From positions 1,488,001 through 1,552,000 of the forward strand of contig NZ_PJND01000007.1 in the NCBI RefSeq assembly GCF_002846575.1: DNA of 64,000 bases, written 5' to 3'. Shown piece by piece: positions 34,575 to 42,785 of this stretch. The translations under genes were made by a program, and so were the position numbers. The notes beneath the pieces were generated by a model, which saw only the letters and a list, made by a program, of their open reading frames with translations, had not been told where the DNA came from and did no database searches. The DNA is from Flavobacterium lindanitolerans (lineage in GTDB: Bacteria; Bacteroidota; Bacteroidia; Flavobacteriales; Flavobacteriaceae). Positions within the stretch are counted from its first letter, which is position 1, and each line of letters begins with the position of its first letter.

Positions 34575-35447
34575 TTAAAGAATGTGTTTTTGGGCCTTGT
34601 AAGATGACCTTACCAAAGCACCGCTTTCTACGTGGCGGAAACCTAATTCCAGTCCTATCTTTTCGTATTTGGCAAATTGGTCTGGTGTGATAAATTCTTT
34701 TACCGGCAGGTGTTTTTTACTTGGCTGCAGGTATTGGCCAATCGTTACAACATCTACATTGGCTTCGCGAAGGTCGTGTAAGGTCTGGATGACTTCTTCT
34801 TCTGTTTCGCCCAAACCAAGCATGATGCCTGATTTTGTCCTGTTGATTCCTTTTTCTTTTAAATATTTAAGCACGGCAAGGCTACGGTCGTATTTTGCCT
34901 GAATTCGTACTTCGCGTGTTAGTCTTCGTACGGTTTCCATGTTATGTGAAACTACTTCCGGATTGGCTTCTACGATTCGGTCTATGTTTCTTTCGATTCC
35001 CTGGAAATCTGGAATTAAAGTTTCAAGTGTAGTGTTTGGATTCATTCTTCGGATGGCCTTTACGGTTTCCATCCAGATAATTGAACCGCCGTCTTTCAAA
35101 TCGTCGCGGTCAACACTGGTGACAACCGCATGCTTGATATTCATGATTTTGATGGAACGGGCTACTTTTTCCGGTTCATCCCAATCTACAGTTTCCGGCC
35201 GGCCTGTTTTTACGCCGCAAAAACCACACGAACGCGTACAGACGTTTCCGAGAATCATAAATGTTGCCGTTCCTTCACCCCAGCATTCTCCCATATTCGG
35301 ACAGCTTCCTGACGTACAGATAGTATTCAGTTTGTACTTGTCGACTAATCCTCTAAGTTCTGTGTATTTTTGGCCTATAGGTAATTTTACCTTGAGCCAT
35401 TTTGGCTTTCCTGTAGGTAAAATAGCATTATCTAAAACAGTGTCCAT
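34575..35447 (-). CDS. lipA: Lipoyl synthase
   Basis: LipA is a radical-SAM enzyme that inserts two sulfurs into protein-bound octanoyl groups to make lipoyl cofactors. I chose ATG 35447 (MDTVLDN, 290 residues), because the longer in-frame start at 35468 lies within the -7 element. The auxiliary cluster motif [12 protein letters not shown] and the radical-SAM motif CTRSCGFC are complete. Also present are [11 protein letters not shown] and the late RSSY, which holds the serine ligand of the auxiliary cluster. The substrate proteins are not encoded nearby. Confidence 0.97.
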   Translation of the reverse strand: MDTVLDNAILPTGKPKWLKVKLPIGQKYTELRGLVDKYKLNTICTSGSCPNMGECWGEGTATFMILGNVCTRSCGFCGVKTGRPETVDWDEPEKVARSIKIMNIKHAVVTSVDRDDLKDGGSIIWMETVKAIRRMNPNTTLETLIPDFQGIERNIDRIVEANPEVVSHNMETVRRLTREVRIQAKYDRSLAVLKYLKEKGINRTKSGIMLGLGETEEEVIQTLHDLREANVDVVTIGQYLQPSKKHLPVKEFITPDQFAKYEKIGLELGFRHVESGALVRSSYKAQKHIL

Positions 35448-35466
35448 AACTCTAAATTGAAAGCAC

Positions 35467-35474
35467 AAAGATAA
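35467..35474 (-). promoter_or_regulatory. -7 element TATCTTTG of lipA
   Basis: On the minus strand TATCTTTG followed by TGC lies 19 nt upstream of the chosen lipA start. It rules out the upstream alternative start. Confidence 0.6.
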
Positions 35475-35570
35475 CGAATGTTTTTATTTATTACGTTAAT
35501 GTGATGTTAGTGAAATTTGGTGTTGAGTGAAAGAAGGAATAGCGATTGAAGATGTAGCTAAAACCAATAA

Positions 35571-35603
35571 AAAACCCTGCACGCACAGTATGCAGGGCTT
35601 TTT
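35571..35603 (-). terminator. Terminator of the TonB-like gene
   Basis: The stem CCCTGCA/TGCAGGG (35575-35581 and 35591-35597) is flanked by A and T runs. On the minus strand it lies 29 nt after the stop of the TonB-like gene and before the lipA promoter. Confidence 0.75.
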
Positions 35604-35631
35604 GAAATAAATAGTTAACTAACTACTAAAT

Positions 35632-36480
35632 TTAATTTTTTATCTCAACGGTGATAGGAAGGTTGTAGGCCGTTCTCACAGGTTTGTCGTTCTGGATGCC
35701 CGGTTTCCATTTTGTTTTGATAGATTTTAAAACACGAATGGCTTCAGCTCCTAATCCGTAACCGGGGTCTCTTACCACTTTTATATTGGTCAGGGTTCCG
35801 TCTTTTTCGACTACAAAATAAACAAACACTTTCATTGTTGCTTTTTCTCCTATCTCTGGCAGTCTGAAATTTTTTCCGACCAAAGCCAGGAAGTTTTTGA
35901 TACCGCCCGGAAATTCAGGGCTGGCCTGAAGTCCTATGTTTGTAAAGATACCATCTCCGGGGTCTGTAGCGGTTCCGGTATTTCCAAATGCAGGTTCGGT
36001 TCCTGTTCCGTCAATTGAGCTGTTTCCAAGAGCTACAGCCCCCATGTTATCGCCGGGATTATCAGAATCGCCCGTTTTGATATTTTTAGCAGGGTCAATT
36101 GTTGCTACATCTTGTGGGGTGGTCTGATTGTCAGTTATTATTGGAGTCACATATTTGGTTTGCTTCGCTGATGATTTTTCAGGTATAATATTGGTTGCTT
36201 TTTCCGGTTCTATTTTGGGTTTTTCTCCCAAATTTACATAGGTTACAGGAGGCAGTTCAGCGGGTATTGCACAAATAATTTCACCCTGTCCTTTATTTGT
36301 CAGCAAATTAGAAATAATAGGTATGCTCACTAAAGAAGCACAGGCTAAAGTTCCAAAAAATAATGCTTTCAGGGTAGTTTTTGGATTTTCCTGGCGTAGC
36401 TGGTAAGCGCCATATTCTTTGTTTCTTCCTTCAAAAACGTTTTCGTTCCAGCTTTGGCTAAAAATGTTGAGGTTTGACAT
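35632..36480 (-). CDS. TonB-family energy transducer protein
   Basis: The 282-residue inner-membrane protein starts with the conserved flavobacterial lead NVFEGRNKEYGAYQLR. One transmembrane helix follows (about residues 37-57). A Pro/Thr/Asn-rich periplasmic linker leads to a C-terminal TonB domain (about 190-282: FPGGIKNFLALVGKNFRLPEIGEK...VVRDPGYGLGAEAIRVLKSIKTKWKPG...YNLPITVEI). TonB couples the inner-membrane proton force to outer-membrane receptors such as the two in this window. No exbB or exbD lies next to it, so it is probably one of several TonB paralogues. Confidence 0.9.
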   Translation of the reverse strand: MSNLNIFSQSWNENVFEGRNKEYGAYQLRQENPKTTLKALFFGTLACASLVSIPIISNLLTNKGQGEIICAIPAELPPVTYVNLGEKPKIEPEKATNIIPEKSSAKQTKYVTPIITDNQTTPQDVATIDPAKNIKTGDSDNPGDNMGAVALGNSSIDGTGTEPAFGNTGTATDPGDGIFTNIGLQASPEFPGGIKNFLALVGKNFRLPEIGEKATMKVFVYFVVEKDGTLTNIKVVRDPGYGLGAEAIRVLKSIKTKWKPGIQNDKPVRTAYNLPITVEIKN

Positions 36481-36636
36481 GATTGCATAATTTTAAGTTA
36501 GCGTAGATGTTTCCCATAAGCTGGAAGTGTTTAATTACATAACGTTAATGTTAACTTTTTTATTGCTTATTTTTTAAATAAAAAAGCAATTTTATGTTTA
36601 TAAATTGCCAATTAAAGTTAATCCTATTTTAACTTA

Positions 36637-36666
36637 ATAAAAAAGGCAAGCCCGGTCGGGCCTGCC
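36637..36666 (-). terminator. Terminator of the beta-helix protein gene
   Basis: The stem AAGGCA-A-GCCCG / CGGGC-C-TGCCTT (36643-36666) has a 2-nt loop and one mismatch. It is followed on the minus strand by a T run. Confidence 0.75.
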
Positions 36667-36690
36667 TTAAATAATTATGAGATAACTTGC

Positions 36691-38169
36691 TTATTGAATA
36701 ACTAACTTATTGCTGAAATTTTTGTCTTTTGTTTCTGTTTTTGTGACATAAATTCCCGCAGGTAAATCCAGTTTGATAGTATTTGTTCCGGCATTCAAGT
36801 CAAAACTGCTGATAAACATCCCGTTGATGGAAAATATTTTTAATGTTCCGTTTTCGGGTGTATCTATGGCAATATTTCCTTTACTCGGATTAGGATAAAT
36901 GATAGGTTTTACAACTGTAAAATCAGGATTTGATAAGGCATCACAACCAAAAGGAGTAAAGGTAACCAGTCCCAAAGTATTATCGTCAACCTGGTGGCTG
37001 ATTACGGCTTCTACCTGTGCCTCTGTAGGAGTCTGACCTTCAATCCAACAGTTGTTCTTGGCCATTATAGGGAATGCGGTATTGTTGTACAAAGCGTAGG
37101 CTGCTCCAGTATTTCCATTTTCTGAGAATATGTTACCACCTTCATTAAAAGTAGCTTCATTGGTGTCGCCCAAATTGATTCTTGCAGTCCCGATTACCGT
37201 AATACCCCAAAGGTTTCTTCGGATTTGGTTACGGCTTGCAATAATGTTCATTGTTGATGCCCCGGAAGCACTTAACGAAATACCACTTCCTCCTTCTGCA
37301 GGAATGTTCTGGGAGTTATTATCTTCAATTATATTACCTCTGATATATCCTGATGAAGCGGCTCCAACAACAGTGATGCCATAACGGTTGTCAGTAACAA
37401 TATTATTGTCGATTATGACTTTAAGTTGACCTCCTCCCAGTAAATTTGAAGCTCCAATACCTCCAGTCCTGATTTTTGTCCGGTCGCCTTTAATAGTGTT
37501 ACCTACTATTCTCAACGTATCGGCACCACTAGGTCCCATGTTAATTTGCGGGCGGTTTCCGTTGGATTGGTTGTTTCCTTCCAAATAATTATTGGTCAGT
37601 GTTGGGGCAACAGACTGGTTGGCTCCTGAGCTAAAAGCCGGATAATAATTGAATAAGAATCTGGAATTGTTGATTAATGCGTTTCCACCAGTTGAGAAAT
37701 TTATGGCCGAACTTGTCGTTGAGCCATTCATGTGATATGACATAACACAGGACTGCATCTCAAAATCAGGAGTAGCTACACGTATTCCTTTTCCATAGCT
37801 GATGGTTGTGTTCCTGAAATAACCGCTGGAACCTGTTTCGAAAGTTATGGCATTGTATGGAGTTGCGGTATTTGTTGCCGTAATGGTAATTGCACCGGCA
37901 TCGGAAGTAAAATCGCCGTTGACAAGAATTCCGATATCGGCATTAATTTTCAGGGTAGCGTCTGTATTGATTACAATAGCATCATTGGCTGCAATTGTAA
38001 GGTTTTGGGATAGGGTATAAATTCCTGCTGATAAGGTTAAGGCTCCTGAGGAATTGGCTACCAGGTCGTCGAGGCTCCAGGTTACACCCGTGTTTGGCGT
38101 GGTGTATTGGGCTTTTGCCGCCGTCATCGAAAGGAAGACGGCTAACATGAAAAATAGTTTTTGTTTCAT
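36691..38169 (-). CDS. Secreted parallel beta-helix protein with T9SS type A sorting domain
   Basis: The product has about 492 residues. The start is ATG 38169, which gives the signal peptide MKQKLFFMLAVFLSMTAAKAQ. The body has many short beta-strand repeats of the pectate-lyase-like right-handed helix type (NTTISYGKGIRV, NNYLEGNNQSNGNRPQI, VTDNRYGITVVGAASSGYIRGNIIEDNNS). The last ~70 residues (IYPNPSKGNIAI...INGMFISSFDL...GIYVTKTET...NKLVIQ) form the T9SS type A signal. No catalytic residues could be assigned, so binding or degradation of a polysaccharide is only a possibility. It lies downstream of the ECF sigma gene but is separated by a 90-nt gap. Confidence 0.85.
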   Translation of the reverse strand: MKQKLFFMLAVFLSMTAAKAQYTTPNTGVTWSLDDLVANSSGALTLSAGIYTLSQNLTIAANDAIVINTDATLKINADIGILVNGDFTSDAGAITITATNTATPYNAITFETGSSGYFRNTTISYGKGIRVATPDFEMQSCVMSYHMNGSTTSSAINFSTGGNALINNSRFLFNYYPAFSSGANQSVAPTLTNNYLEGNNQSNGNRPQINMGPSGADTLRIVGNTIKGDRTKIRTGGIGASNLLGGGQLKVIIDNNIVTDNRYGITVVGAASSGYIRGNIIEDNNSQNIPAEGGSGISLSASGASTMNIIASRNQIRRNLWGITVIGTARINLGDTNEATFNEGGNIFSENGNTGAAYALYNNTAFPIMAKNNCWIEGQTPTEAQVEAVISHQVDDNTLGLVTFTPFGCDALSNPDFTVVKPIIYPNPSKGNIAIDTPENGTLKIFSINGMFISSFDLNAGTNTIKLDLPAGIYVTKTETKDKNFSNKLVIQ

Positions 38170-38259
38170 TTTAAGTATATGATTGGTTAACAATATAAAA
38201 TTACGCTTTTTTACAAAAGCGCCCTGTTAAAAAAAATACTACTTGAAAATGAAAGCCGC

Positions 38260-38811
38260 CTATCGTTTGTTTTTGATAATTTCGGCCAGAAGTTTTTTGG
38301 CACGGAGCAATTTTATTTTTACATTGCTTAAAGGCTCTTCAAGCTCTTCCGAAATTTCCTGATAGCTTAACTCCTGAAAATAACGAAGCTGTATAACTTC
38401 CTGATAGTGTGGTTTTAACTCCTTAATGCATTGGAGAAGTCTTGACAGGTTTTGTTCGGTAATCAGTTTGTCTTCCGCAGAAGGAGAACTGTCGGCAATG
38501 TTATAGGCCTGGCTGTCTTCTTCATCAGTGATATCAATAAAAAGAGTAGATTTTTTTTTGCGGAGCATGTCGATGTGGACGTTCTTGGCAATGGAAATCA
38601 GCCAGGTATTGAATTGGAAATCGGGATTGTAGGTGGCAATTTTGTCGAATGCTTTGGCAAAAGTTTCTATAGTGATATCTTCCGCATCGGTTTCGTTTTG
38701 CGTTCTCTGGAGCATAAATCCGTAGACTTCATTCCAGTAATAATCCAATAGAGTAGTGAAGGCAACCTGGTCTCCGACTTTAGCTTTCTCTATTTGCTTT
38801 TTTATTTCCAA
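38260..38811 (-). CDS. ECF-type RNA polymerase sigma factor without adjacent anti-sigma
   Basis: The 183-residue protein has sigma region 2 (YGFMLQRTQNETDAEDITIETFAKAFDKI, about residues 29-58; FNTWLISIAKNVHIDMLRKK) and region 4 (LKPHYQEVIQLRYFQELSYQEISEELEEPLSNVKIKLLRAKKLL, about 130-175). Its start lies inside the 3' end of the glycosyltransferase gene (10-nt overlap), so the two are translated from one mRNA. No FecR-like or zinc-anti-sigma gene is beside it. It resembles the SigW-like 'RNA polymerase sigma factor' group in Bacteroidota more than FecI. Targets are unknown. Confidence 0.92.
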   Translation of the reverse strand: MEIKKQIEKAKVGDQVAFTTLLDYYWNEVYGFMLQRTQNETDAEDITIETFAKAFDKIATYNPDFQFNTWLISIAKNVHIDMLRKKKSTLFIDITDEEDSQAYNIADSSPSAEDKLITEQNLSRLLQCIKELKPHYQEVIQLRYFQELSYQEISEELEEPLSNVKIKLLRAKKLLAEIIKNKR

Positions 38812-39908
38812 TGGACAGGCTTTGAAAAGAGGTTTGTTATAAAGATATTCAATTGTGTGAATATAAGCATTATTTCAATGACAGGATACCAATAAATAAC
38901 ATCTTTTTCTTTTAGCTTGCCGGCAGAATAGCCTAAGGAAATCCAGGAGAAAAGGTATCTTCCCGCTACAATTGGCACGATAATCATCCAGTTAAACTGG
39001 AAAGCAAGCAGTACTACAGCCAAAACAATAAATAAAAACTGTGACAGGAAGAAAACTGCCAGCTGCATTCTGTCAAAAGCTTTGTAAAAAGACGCGGTTG
39101 AAACATGTCTTCTTTTTTGGTCAAACCAATCTTTAAACGTTTTTTTAGGTTCTGAAAAGGTAAAGCTTTCCGGAGTAAAACAGATGGTCGTATTTTTTTT
39201 AGTGGAAGCCTGGTTGATAAAAAGGTCGTCATCGCCAGACCTGATTTTCATATGGTCAATAAAGCCATTTACGTTAAAAAACTCTTCTTTTTTGTAGGCC
39301 AGGTTTCTTCCGACGCCCATATAAGGATGCTTCATTTTTGCCCAGGAAAAATACTGTACGGCAGTAAGCATGGTTTCGAAACGGATGATTTTATTTAAGA
39401 ACGAACCGGCAATTTTTTCATAGGCTCCATAACCCAATACGATGGTTTTGCTCATTGTAAATTGCGAACTCATTTCTTTAATCCATTCTTTGGAAGAAGG
39501 ATAGCAGTCGGCATCGGTAAAAAGAAGGTATTCGTTTTTAGCGGCTTTTATTCCAAGAGTGAGCGCGAATTTTTTATTGCCCCAAAAAGCTTCGTTATTT
39601 TGAACTTTTACCAAACGGATGTTGGAATATTGTTTTTCAAATTCTTCAAAAACATCCAAAGTATTATCGCTCGAGGCATCGTCGATCAGGATAATTTCAT
39701 AATCTGGATAATTTTGCTCTGCCAAAAGCGGAACAAACTTTTTTACATTTTCCTCTTCATTCTTGGCACATACGATTACAGAAATAGGAATTCTTTTTGG
39801 GGTGCTTTTTTGTGGCTTTGCAAAAGAAAATTTCCCGAAAACAACAATGTAATAGAATAACTGTACAGCCACAACTCCAATAAACGCATAAAAAGTAATA
39901 GTCAACAT
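38802..39908 (-). CDS. Membrane-bound family 2 glycosyltransferase
   Basis: The 368-residue protein has an N-terminal transmembrane helix (about residues 5-27) and a GT-A family 2 domain. Its motifs are ISVIVCAKNEEENV, IILIDDASSDNT, the DxD-like TDADCYPS, a GDDDLF acidic block and a later QKRRH (Q/RxxRW-like). Two or three C-terminal transmembrane segments follow (about 285-350). This layout fits processive or lipid-linked sugar transfer at the inner membrane. The sugar and acceptor are unknown. It is the first gene of an operon with the sigma factor. Confidence 0.9.
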   Translation of the reverse strand: MLTITFYAFIGVVAVQLFYYIVVFGKFSFAKPQKSTPKRIPISVIVCAKNEEENVKKFVPLLAEQNYPDYEIILIDDASSDNTLDVFEEFEKQYSNIRLVKVQNNEAFWGNKKFALTLGIKAAKNEYLLFTDADCYPSSKEWIKEMSSQFTMSKTIVLGYGAYEKIAGSFLNKIIRFETMLTAVQYFSWAKMKHPYMGVGRNLAYKKEEFFNVNGFIDHMKIRSGDDDLFINQASTKKNTTICFTPESFTFSEPKKTFKDWFDQKRRHVSTASFYKAFDRMQLAVFFLSQFLFIVLAVVLLAFQFNWMIIVPIVAGRYLFSWISLGYSAGKLKEKDVIYWYPVIEIMLIFTQLNIFITNLFSKPVHWK

Positions 39909-39937
39909 ATAAGCTTGGTGTCTTTAAAAAATGTGTG

Positions 39938-39967
39938 CAAAGGTACAATTGATAAGCGGAATTTCAA
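39938..39967 (-). promoter_or_regulatory. Promoter of the glycosyltransferase-sigma operon
   Basis: On the minus strand this reads TTG (39967-39965), 19 nt, then TACCTTTG (39945-39938) followed by CACAC. It lies 29 nt upstream of the glycosyltransferase ATG. Confidence 0.7.
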
Positions 39968-40043
39968 TTGTGAATCGCAATTAAAATTAAGAAAATTATC
40001 CATTACAGTTTTTATATTTCTTAATTGTTTTTTTCTATAAAAT

Positions 40044-40766
40044 TTAATAGCTGATTTGGCTGTATTCAGACCATTTCAACGGCTTCGGAAGCCCTATATT
40101 TGAAAATTCAATATGAATGACTCGTCTCCTTTTGTGGTTTAATGTCCTGCTTGAACTATGAAGAAGCAAAGGCTTCATAAGCATGATTCCTCCTGCGTCA
40201 ACATTACAGCAACTTTCTTTTTCATTTTTCCAATCTATATTTTCTGGCCTGTATATGTTTTTGTGGTGTGAACCGTCAATTACTTTTAACGCACCATTGT
40301 TTTCGTTCGTGTCGTCCAGATGGATTCGTATAGTGAATATGTTTTCAAGAATTTCTATAGGAGGTTGCACGGCAAACTGATTGTGTTTTGATGTCCATGG
40401 ACCAAAACCTTCAACATCTTCTTTTTTGTTGACAGAGATTGTCAAATCCTGATGATAAGCAACAAACCAGTTTGATTCTTCCGGCTTGTCGAAATATATC
40501 GATTTTACAATAAAAGCATTTTCTCCAATAATATTGATGATTGATTTTAGTCTGTCATTGAAAATCAGAGGTTTTATTTCGGGTAGTTCTTTTATGAATT
40601 GCCTGATTGCGAATAGGTTTTCTGACTTTCTGAAAATAGGGCTATTGGTGTCTTGCTCTTCAATAAATTTTATGATTGAATCAATTTCTTCTTGTGAATA
40701 GACAGAATTGATAGTGGTAAAGCCTCTTTTTTGAAATTCAGCTTTATTGTCGAAAATGTTATTCAT
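40044..40766 (-). CDS. Phytanoyl-CoA dioxygenase (PhyH)-family protein
   Basis: The 240-residue protein resembles Fe(II)/2-oxoglutarate-dependent PhyH-like oxygenases. The metal triad is visible as His105-x-Asp107 (YHQDLTI) and His203 (LLLHSS). Nearby Arg residues (about 212-215) could bind 2-oxoglutarate, and NGALKVIDGSHH is a typical loop. Such enzymes hydroxylate small molecules or lipids; the substrate is unknown. It lies 26 nt downstream of murB on the same strand. Parts of the gene look richer in A+T than murB, so it may be an accessory gene that came to use the murB promoter (inference). Confidence 0.82.
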   Translation of the reverse strand: MNNIFDNKAEFQKRGFTTINSVYSQEEIDSIIKFIEEQDTNSPIFRKSENLFAIRQFIKELPEIKPLIFNDRLKSIINIIGENAFIVKSIYFDKPEESNWFVAYHQDLTISVNKKEDVEGFGPWTSKHNQFAVQPPIEILENIFTIRIHLDDTNENNGALKVIDGSHHKNIYRPENIDWKNEKESCCNVDAGGIMLMKPLLLHSSSRTLNHKRRRVIHIEFSNIGLPKPLKWSEYSQISY

Positions 40767-40792
40767 TGCTCAAGAAATAAATTTGCAAATGC

Positions 40793-41806
40793 CTAAATCA
40801 CATTAACTTCAGCTTCAATTTCAATGTCAAAAAGCTCTTTAACCGTTTTTTGGATTTCTTTAGAAACATTCAGGATTTCCTGTCCGGTTGCGTTGCCGTA
40901 ATTAACCAGAACCAGCGCCTGATTTTTATGGATTCCGGCATCGCCAAAACGTTTTCCTTTAAATCCGGCTTTTTCAATGAGCCATCCGGCCGGAACTTTT
41001 ACCTCGGTTTCAGAAACAGTATAGCTTGGCATTTCGGGGTGCAACAAGTGGATTCTTTCAAAATCACTTTTTGGGATAATCGGGTTTTTAAAAAAGCTTC
41101 CGCTGTTGCCCAGTTCTTTAGGGTCCGGAAGTTTGCTTTGTCTTATGGTTATGATGGCGTTGCTGACTTCTTTTAATGTAGGAGCCGAAATGTCTTTTTT
41201 GGCGAGTTCGGCAGCAATATCTCCGTATGAAATATTGATTTTGTGATTTTTTCTGGTCAATTTAAAAACTACAGAAACGATGATGTACTGGTCTTTTACC
41301 TCATTTTTAAAAATACTCTCACGATAGCCAAATTTGCATTCTTCTTTATTGAATCGTCTGATTTCTAAAGTTTGGATGTTTACGGCATCGCAATACACAA
41401 AGGTGTTTTTGATTTCGGTACCGTAGGCGCCAATGTTTTGTATGGGCGTAGTTCCTACATTTCCGGGAATTAAAGACATGTTTTCCAATCCGCCAAAATC
41501 CTGGTCAATCGTCCACAGAACAAATTCATGCCAATTTTCACCGGCTTTGGCTTCTACCCAAACGGCATCTTCTGTCTGGTCGATAATTGTTTTGCCTTTG
41601 ATATCTACATGGATGGTCAGTGCTTCAATATCTTTTGTCAGCAGCATATTGCTTCCGCCGCCAAGAATAAATTTTTTCTGGGCAGGGTTTTCTTTGAGTA
41701 CGGTCTGAAGTTCTTCAACCGAGTGTACCGAAACGAATTGTTTTGCTTTGGCTTCAATACCAAAAGTATTGTAGTTTTTAAGGGAAAAATTATCGATAAT
41801 TTCCAT
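40793..41806 (-). CDS. murB: UDP-N-acetylmuramate dehydrogenase
   Basis: MurB is the FAD enzyme that reduces UDP-GlcNAc-enolpyruvate to UDP-MurNAc in cytoplasmic peptidoglycan precursor synthesis. The 337 residues fit the E. coli-like class I. FAD-binding motifs LGGGSNML and GNVGTTPIQNIGAYG are present. The catalytic Ser is in GNSGSFFKNP, and AGWLIEKAGFKGKRFGDAGIH lies in the substrate domain. The gene starts 26 nt after a TACTTTTG -7 element. Confidence 0.97.
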   Translation of the reverse strand: MEIIDNFSLKNYNTFGIEAKAKQFVSVHSVEELQTVLKENPAQKKFILGGGSNMLLTKDIEALTIHVDIKGKTIIDQTEDAVWVEAKAGENWHEFVLWTIDQDFGGLENMSLIPGNVGTTPIQNIGAYGTEIKNTFVYCDAVNIQTLEIRRFNKEECKFGYRESIFKNEVKDQYIIVSVVFKLTRKNHKINISYGDIAAELAKKDISAPTLKEVSNAIITIRQSKLPDPKELGNSGSFFKNPIIPKSDFERIHLLHPEMPSYTVSETEVKVPAGWLIEKAGFKGKRFGDAGIHKNQALVLVNYGNATGQEILNVSKEIQKTVKELFDIEIEAEVNVI

Positions 41807-41831
41807 TATGATGAGGAATAAAAATAAAAGG

Positions 41832-41839
41832 CAAAAGTA
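41832..41839 (-). promoter_or_regulatory. -7 element TACTTTTG of murB
   Basis: The minus-strand TACTTTTG matches TAnnTTTG and lies 25 nt upstream of the murB ATG. No clear -33 was found. Confidence 0.5.
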
Positions 41840-41867
41840 CTTTAAACGATTAATAATTCATAATGAA

Positions 41868-42539
41868 CTATTCGGTATTTAGGCCGCGGGTTAGAAAATC
41901 GTTCAGTGGTTTTGCAACAATCAGTTTTTTTGCTGTTTTTTTGACAAAATCTTTTTCCAGTAATGATTTATCGTCTAGTTTTTGAGTCACCGTAAAGCTT
42001 TTTAGTTTTAGAAACTCAATAGCAGGATGGTCTTTTTCATAATCTTTCGGAGCTGTTTTTAGTGAATTGGATTCGTTCCTATCAAAATCAGGATAGATTT
42101 TTTTAAAATCCTTGTCGGCGAAGATTTCTTCCAGGTCTTCATAAAAATAAGCAATTTCTTTTCGGATTTTTTTCAGGTCCGGAGCTTCCGGCACATGGAG
42201 TCCGGCAGCAATAAAGCTTCCGCCTTTTTCGATATGGACATAATATCCGGGAGCGTTACCACAGTTTTGGTCGGTAGTCATCCAGATTCCCATATGGGTT
42301 TTGTAAGGCGACTTGTCTTTGGAAAAGCGAATATCGCGATTGATTCTGAAAGCGCATTTTTTGGGTTCCAGCGTTCGTAACGATTCGTCATGCGGTGCCA
42401 TTTCTTCTAAAAAGTCGGCAATCAGCCGGTGATATTCTTTTTTATATTCTTCGTAATAAGGTTTGTTGGCCTGAAACCAATCACGGTTGTTGTTTTCTTT
42501 TAAGTCCTCTAGGAATTGAAGTGTTTTTGGTGAAAGCAT
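41868..42539 (-). CDS. DUF2461 (TIGR02453)-family protein
   Basis: The product has about 223 residues. ATG 42539 (MLSPKTLQFL) is preferred to the upstream in-frame start at 42584, because the family begins with this LxFLxxLxxNNxRxWF segment. Conserved features include NNNRDWFQANKPYY, FRINRDIRFSKDKSPYKTHMGIW and GYYVHIEKGGSFIAAGLHVPE. The function of the family is unknown, though it is very widespread. It has no signal peptide and is likely cytoplasmic. It stands alone between murB and the repeat-bearing gap. Confidence 0.85.
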   Translation of the reverse strand: MLSPKTLQFLEDLKENNNRDWFQANKPYYEEYKKEYHRLIADFLEEMAPHDESLRTLEPKKCAFRINRDIRFSKDKSPYKTHMGIWMTTDQNCGNAPGYYVHIEKGGSFIAAGLHVPEAPDLKKIRKEIAYFYEDLEEIFADKDFKKIYPDFDRNESNSLKTAPKDYEKDHPAIEFLKLKSFTVTQKLDDKSLLEKDFVKKTAKKLIVAKPLNDFLTRGLNTE

Positions 42540-42611
42540 ACGGATTGGAAAATTATTTAAGTTAGGCTGAAAACAGCCTAACAATATTAAGAAATTTTAT
42601 TCGATTTATGG

Positions 42612-42771
42612 ATGTCCAAAGTCAATTTTAATGGCTGTTGGCAGGTTTCTGTTAAATGAGAGAAGAAAAGGTTTTTTAGCCGCAGATTAGGATGATTATG
42701 CAGATTTTATAAGCTTAGCGGCTTAGCGCCTTTGCGTGTATTATCTCGCAAAGGCGCAGAGGCGCAAAGCA
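42612..42771. repeat. Composite dispersed repeat, copy 2 (CAAAGTCAATTTTA, AGCCGCAGATTA, GCGCCTTTGCG hairpin)
   Basis: AGCCGCAGATTA with ATGATTATGCAGATTT (42679-42709) is followed by the hairpin GCGCCTTTGCG/CGCAAAGGCGC (42726-42736 and 42747-42757). The order is the same as at 31019-31182. A 14-nt string CAAAGTCAATTTTA (42617-42630) also occurs at 31274-31287, there on the other side of the hairpin. The repeat lies just past the stop of the second hybrid kinase. Confidence 0.75.
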
Positions 42772-42785
42772 GGAATGCGTTTGGT

